From Phascolomyces articulosus (lineage: Eukaryota > Mucoromycota > Mucoromycetes > Mucorales > Lichtheimiaceae), in NCBI GenBank assembly GCA_025677815.1, contig JAIXMP010000001.1, forward strand, positions 1,612,001 through 1,676,000: 64,000 nt of DNA, written 5' to 3'. The notes below the pieces were generated by a model. That model was given only the letters and a program-made list of their open reading frames with translations, searched no databases and was not told the origin of the DNA. Shown piece after piece: positions 33,975-48,148 of this stretch. The position numbers were made by a program, and so were the translations under genes. Every line of letters starts with the position of its first letter. The first letter of the stretch is position 1.

Positions 33975-34293
33975 CGAGAAAAATAATTCAAGAGTATTCT
34001 GTACGTTTGAATGTAGTCGAATGTAGGTGAATTGAGTTGAATGGGACCGAGTAAAATAGTGGTGGGAAAGAAAAGATGAAACACTTGATCTTATTTCTCA
34101 CAATAGACAAGAAGAAATACATTTTATAATGCATTATGCAGGCACACACAACCTTTCGCTCTCTGAAAAATGTATTACACATATATAGACTCCAGGCATA
34201 GAAACAGATTTTATTAAATCGAGATTTTATTGGCCAAAACCATTAAATTTATTAACTTTTTCTCTGATTGGCTCAAGTAGGCACATCCATGTT

Positions 34294-34376
34294 ATCCCCA
34301 CCGTTTCTTGCAAGGCCGGAATTTCGCCGATTTGGTTGCATGGAGCGGGGTTTTGAAATAAACGGGGTTTTACTAC
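34294..34376 (+). repeat. Internal diverged copies of the element terminus
   Basis: 34336-34376 (TTGCATGGAGCGGGG followed by TTTTGAAATAAACGGGG) aligns along its length with the right end 36810-36847 (TTGCAAGAAACGGGG followed by TTGCAAGAAACGGGG), in the same orientation. Just left of it, 34294-34314 holds CCGTTTCTTGCAA in the opposite orientation, like a left end. The pair sits between the two divergent genes. It could be a relic junction of two elements, a tiny internally deleted copy, or transposase-binding sites in a shared promoter. Confidence 0.6.
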
Positions 34377-34653
34377 ACTTGCGTGATTACTAGTAAAGAA
34401 TATGCAAAAAAAGCAATTGCCCATTGCAATCGTTCATTGTACCATATCTATTGAATGAGAGCAGCAGAAAACACACTAAATACAAAACGTAATTGATATA
34501 ATAGTATTACGATATACAAAATATAATTTGTCTCATCAAATCTTGGTTGTAGTAAGAGTATAAAAAGTAGCCCAAGATTTTGATATTTACAAAAAATAAA
34601 GCAATTTTTTTTTATCTATTTATCTTTTTTTAAAAAAATATAAAATATACTAG
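34377..34653. other. Upstream region of the pogo transposase inside the element
   Basis: AT-rich leader of the plus-strand transposase with no further recognisable motif. Together with 33975-34293 it forms the divergent promoter between the two element genes. Confidence 0.45.
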
Positions 34654-36557
34654 ATGGTAAAAGCACATAACAAGTTTACTTTGGACCAAGAGGACACACT
34701 TTGGGAGGAATATGTTTCTAAACGCACCACAAAGATAAGCGAAATGATGACTTTTTTTTAACAAAACGTTTCCAGGTGTGCCATGTCCATCATATTCCAC
34801 ATTTTCGCGTTTTTTATCGAGAAAAAGATCAAATCCTCTTTCAATGGAAAATTCGACCTCGCAAATAGGAAGGCGTCATAGAAATGGACATTGTGCAGTA
34901 AGTTTCTTGCTATTTATATACTCATTATTTTTTTATATTAAATCTTCTATAATATCAATAAATGAATACCTAATAGCTATACTATGTGACTTTGTGTGGT
35001 AGGATATCGAAGAGGCGATCTACTTGTGGATTCTCGAATGTGAGAATAGAAATATACCTTTAAACTGGAAAGCCATCACTACTGCCGGTTCCAAATTTGC
35101 TACCAAACTGGGTTATCCAGAAGGGACTTTCAAGGGATCTAATGGTTGGAAGGATCGCTTCTGCAAGCGATTTGATATTGGCCAAGTCAATATACATGGT
35201 GAGGCTGGGTCTGCTGACACTACTCGAATGATGAATGAAGGTCCTGCTTTAATTAACAAAATCAAACGTTATAACCCACGCGATGTTTACAATATGGATG
35301 AAACTGCATTGTTATATTATAACCCTCCTTTGTCTACAATTGGTACAAGGAGAATTCAAGGAATGAAGCAGGACAAGTCTCGAATGACAGTAGCACTCAC
35401 TGTTAATGCAGATGGATCAGACTTTCGTGAAATTTTGGTGATTGGAAAAACTGCAAAGCCAGTATGTTTTTGGAAAAAACAAAACAGGTGTGCTATCACA
35501 GCAATATATAAAAGTGCTTATTTTCTTAGTGGTTTTTTTTTTTTTACCAAAAATTATAACAATTAATTTTTTGTATCATTATAATCTATTTAAATAGCTA
35601 TATCCATGGTTTTTCTCACTATTATTCCAATAAAACGGCATGGGATGACCAGTAGCATATTTAAGACTTACCTTCGTCGTTTTGACGGCTCAATGGGCCA
35701 TGCTAACAGAAAGATATTGCTTCTTTTGGATAACTTTTCTGGTCATCGTTGTGATTACGTGCCTGAAAACATTGAGATAATGTATCTTCCACCAAACACT
35801 ACTTCTAAAATGCAGCCTTTAGATGCTGGTGTTATTCGATCATTTAAGTCCCATTTTAAGTATGTGATTTATTTTTTGTTTACGTAACAATACTTTTTAT
35901 CATTCTAAACATAAATTATATACTATTAATATACATTTTTATATATATTATTTTAGCAATTTCAAGTACCAAAGAGTTTATGAAGAAATACTTTCTCATG
36001 ATGGACGTGAGCTCATAAGTAACGGTGGTGAAGTTTTCAAGATTTCGATCCTTACTGCAATGAAATGGGCGAGACTAGCTTGGACCCATCATGTGACTGT
36101 TGATACCATCAAACACTGTTTTATCAAAGCTTTACCTGGTGCATTTAACTTTGAAGAACCTGACGTTGAGGAATAGAAATAGCTCAAGATACTGTGGAAG
36201 ATAGTCTTCGTACCAATATAGGTGTTATTTATGGTGTCGACTTTAATGACCGCGAGTTTGATGAACTTATTGCTCCTACCTTTGAACATGTTGCTCAACC
36301 ACCCCCTGACTGACGACGAGATTGTTGCCTTAGTTAAGCAGTCTGAAATAAGTCAAGAAGCAAACAAAAATGATGAAGTTATTGAACGAGTACAGGAAAT
36401 GCCAATAAAAGAAAGAATAGTTATGTTAAACTCTGTTCTTACGATCCTTGACGAGGAGGAATACCATAATGTAAAAAAGCAACTCCGTGCCCTTCGTGAT
36501 AATTTGACAAGACGTACCCATAGTCTCCAGTCAATTTTAAATGACTACTTTCTCTAA
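34654..36557 (+). pseudogene. Pogo/Tigger-type DDE transposase, frameshifted
   Basis: The order is that of the CENP-B/pogo group. An N-terminal helix-turn-helix starts at ATG 34654 (NKFTLDQEDTLWEEYV; CPSYSTFSRFLSRKR). A second DNA-binding part follows after an intron (GWKDRFCKRFDI, near 35150-35175). The DDE domain shows YNMDETALLYY (first Asp, near 35290), LLLLDNFSGHR (second Asp, near 35725) and TTSKMQPLDAGVIRSFK (third Asp, near 35830). Introns lie at about 34899-35002, 35487-35598 and 35859-35956. The frame is broken at least four times by single-base changes: an extra T in a T8 run (34752-34759, immediate TAA), an extra G near 35642, a missing A near 36171, and an extra C near 36303. Restoring any one gives family-typical sequence on both sides, so this was a normal transposase until recently. 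It lies next to the right inverted repeat. Confidence 0.88.
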
Positions 36558-36827
36558 TAATATTTTTGAAATAAACCTTATACACGTATTATAATCATGA
36601 GATATTATGAGTTATCTACTAAAGATAGCTTTATTATTATATGTCTAATGGGAAATAAAGTATAAAATAATGTATAGTTAGTAAATATTAAAGGTGTTTT
36701 TCGCCCTGGATAACAGTGCAAGTGGTCATCTATGGTTTCAAGTTGCAAGTTGCAAAATCTACTATGTTTTTTTAACAATTCCCAGGAATTTGTTGCTAAA
36801 AGCGAGGTATTGCAAGAAACGGGGTTG

Positions 36828-36847
36828 CAAGAAACGGGGTCTGACTG
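36828..36847 (-). repeat. Right terminal inverted repeat of the element
   Basis: The reverse complement reads CAGTCAGACCCCGTTTCTTG, identical over 20 bases to 28878-28897, and TA follows at 36848-36849. Just inside, the sub-terminal block 36810-36824 repeats TTGCAAGAAACGGGG in the same orientation, so this end has two copies of the motif and the left end only one. Confidence 0.9.
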
Positions 36848-36977
36848 TAAAGCATTATCAGGCTTGATAAGCTATTATAAAGTCACACTTATTATAATAT
36901 TAGAAGACAATACAGGACTAATATATAAATCATATTATGAAATCATTAGTCTTGATAAATCTGCTCTAATGATTGAC

Positions 36978-37115
36978 AAGCTGGGTCAAGCAAAAGCAAG
37001 ATGGATAATGTGGTATTAAACTAATCCAAGCTGAATCAAGCAAAATCAAGCTCGGTAATGTGGTATTATTATTAGGCTAAACCAAGCTGGATCGATCAAA
37101 ATCAGGTTGGATCAA
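36978..37115 (-). repeat. Right arm of the outer inverted repeat
   Basis: About three units on the minus strand, such as AGCTTGATTTTGCTTGA followed by TTCAGCTTGG and TTTAATACCACATTATC, mirror the two units at 28671-28775. With the transposon removed, the two arms would lie only a few hundred bases apart, as in a MITE or fold-back element. Confidence 0.65.
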
Positions 37116-38306
37116 GCTTTAAAATTAGCTATACTCCATTATACTGCAAAATCAAGTCAAATAAAACATGGTGATGTACTATCATGCATGTCAAGTATGA
37201 CCAGTTATGATAATGTTAATTGACCTATTATAAGTCCTGATCAATTGATTATGCATCTTTTCAAGCAAGTTCGCCTTTGCACAAGGTTGATCAAGCCTCA
37301 GTGAAAAACCTTTAACCTTTTAAACATTATCATGCTTTATAATGCATATGCGATAACAAGACGCTACGTATCCATAAAAATATAGCGATTAATCTATACG
37401 TGAAGGTTGGATGGTGTGAACTGATTGATGTGGCTATGCACGTATATTTATTAAATAAAATAAAAGCAAAATATATTATTTGGCATTATATAATTTTCTT
37501 TTTACTTACTTAATTAATCCATTTTCATTGATCTTTCCCAGCTTTCATAACAATATTAGTTATAATTATATAAAACTATATTTGAACTTTTTTTATTTCA
37601 TTAATTAAATAAATACTTGTATACCACATTCATCTTTCAATTCACAACCGGTAGCCTCTGTTCTTCTTATTCCTGACGCATATAAAGAACCCTTTCAATC
37701 GTAATTTCGTACGGTGAATCAATTTTCCGATTCATTTTTAACCAGTTGGGGTAAAAAATCACCGAATTCTTTTTAATCTGTCAAGAAAGACAACATTTAT
37801 GCAAATTCCTATTTATATATTTAATCATCGTGAAGAAAATGCAATAATGAAAAGTACTCCGACGTGAGATATTCTATGATTGTGCTGACCAAGGTTTTTT
37901 TTGAAGTTCTTTGATTAATAATACAAGTAGCTTATTTCCATACCATACCATACCTCATATTGTTCTTATCCCTATTTTTCTTATGTGAACTTAAAAAAAA
38001 GAGTAGTTCTCAAAGGAATGTCTTGAAATTATATTGTTGTTCCCCGGAAATTACTAATAAAAATGCGTTGTTTCACCAAAAGAACAATTAAAAGGAATAG
38101 TAGTAGTTGACGATAAAAGAAGTATATAGAATAATAGAATAGAATAGGGTAATTGCTAACTCACACAGTAATAGGAACTCAGGTACAAGGGTCTGAATAT
38201 GTTCGGACTTTTGGTACCATAAAGTGTATTTAAACTCTGACAGCTTTTACTTTTTTCTCGACTTTTTTTTATTCGATTCATCTCACGCTACAATTTAATA
38301 TTCATC
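37116..38306. other. Intergenic region right of the transposon island
   Basis: AT-rich, with no gene that I can support. Repeat-like TCAAG-rich sequence continues to about 37310. The last 150 bases are the promoter of the first reductase gene, including the TTCGGAC heptamer at 38202. Confidence 0.5.
38202..38208 (+). promoter_or_regulatory. TTCGGAC heptamer upstream of reductase 1
   Basis: TTCGGAC 105 bases upstream of the ATG at 38307, same orientation as the gene. It is shared with the promoters of reductases 2 and 3 and the WrbA-type gene, and not seen upstream of the dead fourth reductase. Candidate binding site; the factor is unknown. Confidence 0.5.
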
Positions 38307-39714
<1,408 letters not shown>

Positions 39715-40787
39715 AATACTCTATTGTGCATTTTTTAATTTCTAATATAAAATAATAAATTATCTGCCATATTACACCAAAAACAAAATATAACATGGGT
39801 AGTCAGTAATTGTAGCCATCAAATGAACACTCTTCTACAAAAAATAAAGCCCTGTTTAGAATATTTAGACACAAGTCTTTGGTAGACAGAAAGCTCCTTC
39901 CCTTTCATTCAATATTCTGTATTTCCCTCAAGTAATCATCTTTAGGTTTAAAACATTTGGTTCTTAATTTTTTAGCAGCTAATTTACGAGACTCATCAAA
40001 TGGATAAAATAGTTGATGGCCGGATCGATTAGTATACTACAGTCCTTCATACCATTCGATTCGTCTATTAGTAATATGTCAAAGGCTTGTTAGCGAATTG
40101 TTTCTAGGATTAGTATCCTGGATTGGCAGATACTGATGATATGATCCCAACTACTAGAGGGTATGGGGGGCTCATCGACCTATGACCTGTAGTATAACAG
40201 AAGTCAACTGTGTGTGTATAGCGCTACAATTTTTTGTATGACATTATTGGCATGTTGGAACAAGTACCTATCTAAGTTTTGATTTGCTACATGTCAAAAT
40301 GCCAGTTCACCGTATTTTCTGTTGAGAATGGTTTGTTGTAATTCTCTCCTTCCATACTGAGAAGTTCATGTGTTTCTTCTTCTTGCCATTATATCTTAAG
40401 TACTATCAAAGTATGCAAAATCTATCATCAAACACTGATATTTTTTTCTCCTGATCATTCTATGTATATAATAATAACAAAAAAACACACACTCCATACT
40501 GTCAAGTCATATCTGGTTGAATCACTGTTAAATGCATAATCTCTTTGTTCCTTCGTAGCCCACGCATGTTATAATTTCTTTATAACAATTGTTCTTTTTT
40601 GGGGTAGAAAATTCCAGAAAATTAACATAAAAAAATAGATATACTATTTTTAGTTTAATTTGTATTTATGGAAGTAGTAGAGGAGTCAAAGGTAATTGGC
40701 ATCACCAAATAGTTGAATAAAAAAAATATACTCAAGCTCTATATACAAATCAAACTACGTTTATAAAAAGTAATTCATTGACGACTC
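39715..40787. other. Convergent intergenic region between reductases 1 and 2
   Basis: Both neighbours end here, so this 1.07 kb holds two 3' UTRs and spacer. I see no coding frame or clear repeat in it. Confidence 0.5.
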
Positions 40788-42027
40788 TTACAAGTCAGCA
40801 ACTTTAACAATTTGCTTGCCAAAATTCTTGCCTTCCATGACATCCAACAATGCTTGTGGCATCGTTTCAATCCCTTCTGAAATGGATTCAGCATATTTGA
40901 TAGACCCATCATTGAGCCACTTTGCAACATTTTCCAAAAATTCCTCTTCAAGCTCTTCAGTGTATTGAGTAAAATGGAAACCTTGAATCGTGATAGCTTT
41001 AGACATGACTTTATGGAAGTTTTTGATAGGATAGCCACCTTTCAGATCATCGTATTGAGAGATAGCACCGCATATTGGAAATCTATAGATAAAGAAAAGT
41101 ATAAAAATATTATAATATTGCTTTAATATAATGGTTGTAAAAAAATTGTATAGTCACGTTTTATTTTTTTTGGTTACTTACCTTGCATAATGACTTGCAT
41201 GATCAATGGCTTTTTCAAGCATAACTCCTCCGACATTGTCAAAATAAATATCAATACCGTTAGGACATAATTCTGTTAATTTAGCATCAATATCATCTGT
41301 TTTGTAATTAAACGCGCCATCAAATCCAATTTCTTTGAGATAATTGATTTTGGCATCAGAACCTGCTGATCCAACGACATGAAGACCAAGATTCTTTGCC
41401 ATCTGACCAACAAGTTGTCCCACAGCACCAGAGGCGGCAGAAATGAAGATAGTTTCTCCAGCAACAGGTTTTCCAACCTTGAGTAGACTTTATGTAAATA
41501 TAAAATGTTTATATATCTTTTCAATTATTTCCTGTTGTAATCATCAACAATGTTACGTTACTATAGAAATAGTAGATAAATATGACTTACCCCCCGTATG
41601 CAGTCATACCAGCCATTCCGAGGGCACCACAGTAGTTTGATAATGGTAAACCAGTTTGTTTAGGTTGATTACGAACTTTATAGGAAGCCTTAGCATATTC
41701 CGCCGAAACGAGAGAATACTTTTCAAAACGACCCCTGGCGATTTTACCATAGACCAGATCATCCTTTTGGAAATCTGGGTTATTCGATCGAAGAACAACA
41801 CTCATACTATTGCCTCCCATGACATTTCCAGGTTTCAAAACACCATTTTCCAAAAAGATGCGCATATAAGGATCAACAGATAACACGAGATTCTTTAATA
41901 TAAACTCGCCCTCCTTCAAAGGTGCATGAAGATCGATTGTCGATTGTTCTACAACAAGATCTTGTCCAGGAACGTAGACTCCCTTTGGGACTTGCTTAAA
42001 TATAACTTGTTTGTTGTTGGTTACCAT
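40788..42027 (-). CDS. NADPH-dependent alkenal/one oxidoreductase (zinc-less MDR), copy 2, inverted
   Basis: Same family as its neighbours but on the opposite strand. Three main exons give about 340 residues. MVTNNKQVIFKQVPKG begins the protein, followed by LVLSVDPYMRIFLENG, GMAGMTAYGG, the nucleotide-binding [73 protein letters not shown] and the C-terminal GKNFGKQIVKVADL. It is the most diverged intact copy: its loop after FPICGAISQYD contains an insertion (DLKGGYPIKN) not seen in the others. The gene ends tail to tail with copy 1. A TTCGGAC heptamer lies 106-112 bases upstream. The frame is intact and the gene looks functional. Confidence 0.92.
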
Positions 42028-42132
42028 ATGTGCCCTAAAAGAATTATTGAAAAAGAAGACAAAAAGGAAAAAAGAAGTAAATTTTAAAGCATGAAAAAAA
42101 AAACTATAATTCAAAGTGGATTTTAAATCTCG

Positions 42133-42139
42133 GTCCGAA
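42133..42139 (-). promoter_or_regulatory. TTCGGAC heptamer upstream of reductase 2
   Basis: GTCCGAA on the plus strand, i.e. TTCGGAC reading with the gene, 106-112 bases before its ATG. Same orientation and nearly the same distance as for copies 1 and 3. Confidence 0.5.
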
Positions 42140-45100
42140 TAATGATACTGTCGGGCTAACATTTTGTTTTTAGTTTGGTACCACAATATGCCAGGGTACG
42201 TTCTCTCATCAATGGTTGGTTATAAGTTACGCTGATGATAAACAGCGATCGGATGCATTTGTAATACAGTGTTAACTAAGGTAAGCTTTCTTAGACTGTA
42301 TTCTGTCAATTGCTGGTAAGAATTGTCACCGAGTTTCTGGTATACTTTAAAACAACAAGTAGGCGACTGTTTGCTCTGAGATAATCATATGAGCTTATTT
42401 CTTAGCGAACAAGAATTAATAGTGGAATGATATTAGTGATTTCTCAGAAATTTTCTTTACACGACTGGCAGTGATAATTGGATGAAACCAATTCAGGTAT
42501 GAAAGAAAATCTATTTATTATTAAAAATGTTTAACACTTCAATTTTTTGGTCCAATAGTTTATCTGTGAAATTTCTAATGAAAGGTGTTTCATATACTAA
42601 AGCTTTCCATTGCATCAGCCAATTTATTTAATATAACCGCTTTGCTATTAAAGTAATTAATAATATATTGCTCCAAATCATTAAAAAGTATAATAGGACC
42701 TCGATTTTTATTATGGAATAATATTGTCATTCCTATCTGTATTATTATTCTACATATAGTAATACCGTTCCATGAACAACTTGAACTTTTTGGTTTGTTT
42801 TACTGAGTTATTATATCAGAGAATCCGTAAGATTTATAGAGCTGTAATAATGTTGTTTTTTGAATTTTCAAGGCTTGCTCTCAATATTTACTATATTTGA
42901 TCAGGTATACAATCTATTCTAATAACATTCTTCAAGTATATATACTATTGTTCTGATAATTCCTTTTGTATATAAGACCATTTTTCCAATTTTGAATAAG
43001 CATGAAGTTGATATTGTTGAATTTAGGGTGTAATATTATTTGTTCTGATTTTCTCCAACGAATAAATCTATTCGAAAATACATGTCACAGCCATACAATC
43101 ATATTATTTCGACGCATGTGGCTTATAATAATTCTAATAAATATAGTATCCTCCTACAGTTTACTGGTCATATAGGTGCCTGTATTTTCAATTTTTGATG
43201 AGTGGAATTTGCAGAAGGAATGACATTCTTTAGGTACTGATAAACTACAAAGGATGCGAGAGATCGTTTATTATATTATGTGGATAACCCTGCTATTGCA
43301 ACTGTGGTTAAGATCCCTCATCTTATTTCCAAGTTAGTCCACTTGAGCCTGCCTTGTTATCGTTGTGTAATAAAGACTACTGCTGTCTTAATTGACAATT
43401 CCCAGTCATATTCACGCTTGGGGGCTGCTTACCTTCCTCAAGCTCACTCTTGGCTGCTCGTTCATTATTTTGTTGGTGTTGTCTTGAATATTCCTCAATG
43501 GTATTTGAGCTGGGTATTGCAATCATGTCGTACTGGCCAGGCCATGGGTCATGTATACTTCTTTAGTGAACTTCGTTTTGGAAGGGAAATCACACCTTGT
43601 GAGCACACCCATTCGCAGTTGCAGCACCAGCATTGTATACATCAAGACAAGTTACGAATATTGCATAGTCAAATAATGAAATTCATGTGCCTTTTTCCAA
43701 TCACTGATGCCGAGTTATCCATAATACCATCGTCATTATCCATATTCATTATAAGAGTCACACTATCATTGATGATATTTATATCACAGATATCTTGATA
43801 CGTATTATTCGTTTTTAAAAAGATTGAGCTGCCTTTTTAGTAACATTTTTTATGTGAAATGTTCTTTACTTGGTTGCTCTTGTAGGTGCGGGTTCTTTCC
43901 GAATAATAGACCATGCTCTCTTGGTCCTTTAAGTATTTTGTTTCATGTTGGCGGTATTTTTAAAGCATCCACCTCCGTGTTTTCTTTATTTTTCTGTCAA
44001 ACTTGTAAACAATAAAAGAAATTGATCAGATACAGTATCTTATATATTTTTAGTCCATTGACAAGTTGAAAACTGGGAAAACAGTCTGAGAGCATATCAT
44101 ACTTATAATAGTAAACCACGCATCAGGGTTACACTTTTTTTTATAAAAAGATTATTGGGAAAAAAGTAAATGTATGACACAAAAATAGAGTATTTTGTTT
44201 CGACAAATTAGGGAGACAAAAATAATAAGAGAATTACTCTTTTTGGTTGCTTTATTTTAATCATATATGTAGTAACAAACTCAAACATCAATAATGAATG
44301 AATGTACCATGTCCATAAAAATCATTATTACGTAGAGTACTTTTAATAAATGTGGATTTTTTTTTATTTCATCAAGGATCCCAAATTATCAAAAATACTG
44401 ATGGTACAGGTATTTATATATGCATAAAAAACCTTTCAGAGCATTTTCTTCCAAATTCATGGGGTGTTTATAGTACACTAGATGAATGATGAATAGATAA
44501 TGAAACATCTCATGATTTTGTAGAAATAGCATAAAACATACGCTTATTTATTGTTCTAGATGGATATTCAATCAATCAAACAAACAATAAAGAGGCAATA
44601 AGAAGTCAGCGAGGCTCAAAAGATTGACCCAGCAGTTTATTGAATTGTAAACCATGCCCTATTTATATTAATCGCTAATCCATGGTTATGGTCATCCAGA
44701 TCGTTTAGTATTGTGTTGGCTTTCAGCCAACACGTCTGTGTATGTTTCAATGATAATAATCGTAACAACGGATGGTGGTATTATTAGAGTATATACTATA
44801 GTGGTAATGAGGGCACTGAGAACAATAATAATATTAATAAATAATGATAAATAACTTGAAACAATGAAGTGTTGTCTATTAACATGTAAAATATTCTTTG
44901 GGTGTAACCAACGCAAGAAATACTAAATAAGAAATACAGGTGCAACATAAAGGTAAATAAATAACTGTTGCTATTTCATAGCCCATGAAATAAGGCGTTT
45001 CGTTATATGTTTATATGGTCAGATACGACACTAGAAAAAAATGCTTTAAAGCGTATTACAAATATTTGAAAATGGCTAGTAAAAATGAACTATATAAGTA

Positions 45101-46546
45101 ACAATAAATTGTAATCATATATAATATAGTTCCAACGATCTACAACTCGTAAGATATTGCACCAAATGACCTTATTAATACCAATAATACATCATTTAAC
45201 AGGTGCTCACATTCTTATATATTAAATCCTGGAATCAATCATGTTTGCCTTTTTCTAGGCAAACGGGAACTGCGTGGGAAAGAGGATGGATTGGAGCTTT
45301 TAAACTGCCTATAAATATTTGTACTCTTGTTTCTTCAGATTTCTTCTGTGAGTAGGTCGCCACTTTTTCCTTTTTTGTCAACGTCCAAGCTTCTCTGATG
45401 GTTAATTGCAACCTTTTGAGGACGTAGTAGTTTAGCATTACTACAATAAGGGAAACAAAAAAATATCTGGGTGGGCAGGACCCTGGAAATCGACTTATGC
45501 CCTTTGCCCATTTTTGGATTTCAGGGTTTAAAATATAAGATTGTGAGCACCGTATATGACAACCATGATTCAAATATTATAATAATGGAAATAATGGATT
45601 CATTCTAGTATCACATGTGTGATTTGGCATAATTGATTCGATAAAAATAGAAAAATATACTGAAGGTAAATGCCCATGGTTATTAATGTGTAGGCCCGTA
45701 AATTTTTTCCCATACAAAGCAGTGCCACGCGTTACTGCTGTTTTTATAAACAACTTCATTTATATAATATTTCTACCCTCTACGTATTTTATAACGTTAA
45801 TTTATCTTGAAAAGACAATAATACGTGTCAATAATGTTGAGAAAACTCTTGTCCGATTACCCTTTTTGAAATACCTTTCATGTTATTATAATTTAACTAA
45901 TAGATTTAATGTTTTGACTCTCAAATTATTTATAATATAATCTTGTATATAAAAATGAAACCTTATCGATTTACTCATATGCTACCTATTATAAAATAGG
46001 TATTAGTATATAAAAGAATTGTATGGAGATCATTTTAATGCATGTACTACTATTACATATACAACGACGTAAATGGATTTCTTTTACATTTATTGCCGAG
46101 GCATTGCGGCTTTCAAAATCAGTATATGATAGACTTGGTACTCCATTTTTGCTGACCAAAGGATAAAGGTTCACTTGATTAATAATCTATGGTATTCGGC
46201 AGCAAGTTTTCTTCAAAGAAAAGAAGGCATTATTTCAAGTTAAAAAGAACAGCAACAAATAACTGTAACACTTCGATTTTTACATTGATGGTCGCGTGAT
46301 ATGATATATTATAATTATTCTCGTAACCAGGCTTGGAAAGATGATTACATGATATACTAAAAAAACTCACTTCTCACGCTATAGTTTATGGTATCTTTTA
46401 TGCCTTTTAGCAGTGATTCTGCTTTCTATAACACAGCAATAAAGGAAGCATATCGAATATCCTTTAATGCGTTATTAGAATGCTTGCTTGTTTCCTTTGG
46501 ATTACTAATATAGCAACTTTTAAAAAAATTAATGCGGACGTTGGTT

Positions 46547-46553
46547 TTCGGAC
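46547..46553 (+). promoter_or_regulatory. TTCGGAC heptamer upstream of reductase 3
   Basis: TTCGGAC 121 bases before the ATG at 46668, in gene orientation, with a second partial match (GCGGAC) at 46534. Shares CGGACTT with the site of copy 1. Confidence 0.5.
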
Positions 46554-46667
46554 TTGATCAATATTACTTTTTTTTATCTTCCGCAAAAGAATACAAATAC
46601 ACCCAGACAGAAACGCGTTCCAATTTGTTTCATCTTTCTTTTCTTTATACAGCCACAACAAACGATT

Positions 46668-48148
<1,481 letters not shown>

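Larger units (their letters stand above)
28878..36847. mobile_element. 7,970-bp pogo/Tigger-like DNA transposon carrying two divergent transposase-type genes
   Basis: The element is bounded by perfect 20-bp terminal inverted repeats and TA dinucleotides on both sides. Beyond 20 bases the ends diverge: the left goes on with GGCCCGGG, while the right repeats the CCCCGTTTCTTGCAA motif a second time. Inside, a plus-strand pogo-type DDE transposase (34654-36557) lies next to the right end. A minus-strand five-domain protein with its own DDE-like core and a 3'-5' exonuclease fills 29140-33974. A diverged copy of the terminus sits between them at 34294-34376. Pogo elements usually span 2-3 kb with one transposase, so the extra 5 kb is unusual. 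It may be cargo, a nested second element, or a composite of two elements. Both genes carry frame-breaking lesions in this copy. Confidence 0.85.
42028..46667. other. 4.6-kb gene-poor region with one ambiguous coding-like stretch
   Basis: No intact gene can be supported. 43260-43798 is open on the plus strand for 172 codons. The minus strand over 43200-43420 also reads protein-like (LKWTNLEI, GILTTVAIAGLST, LASFVVYQYLKNVIPSAN) but with stops, so a dead gene is possible there; neither reading matches a family I know. The rest is AT-rich. The outer edges are the divergent promoters of copies 2 and 3. Confidence 0.45.

Noticed and set aside
28878..36847. Possible retroviral or LTR-retrotransposon origin of the island
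   Set aside because: No long terminal direct repeats, reverse transcriptase, protease or integrase zinc finger; the ends are inverted repeats with TA duplication and the coding parts are DDE transposases.
45235..45573. 112-codon minus-strand open frame
   Set aside because: No recognisable motif or splice structure; surrounding DNA is non-coding in character.
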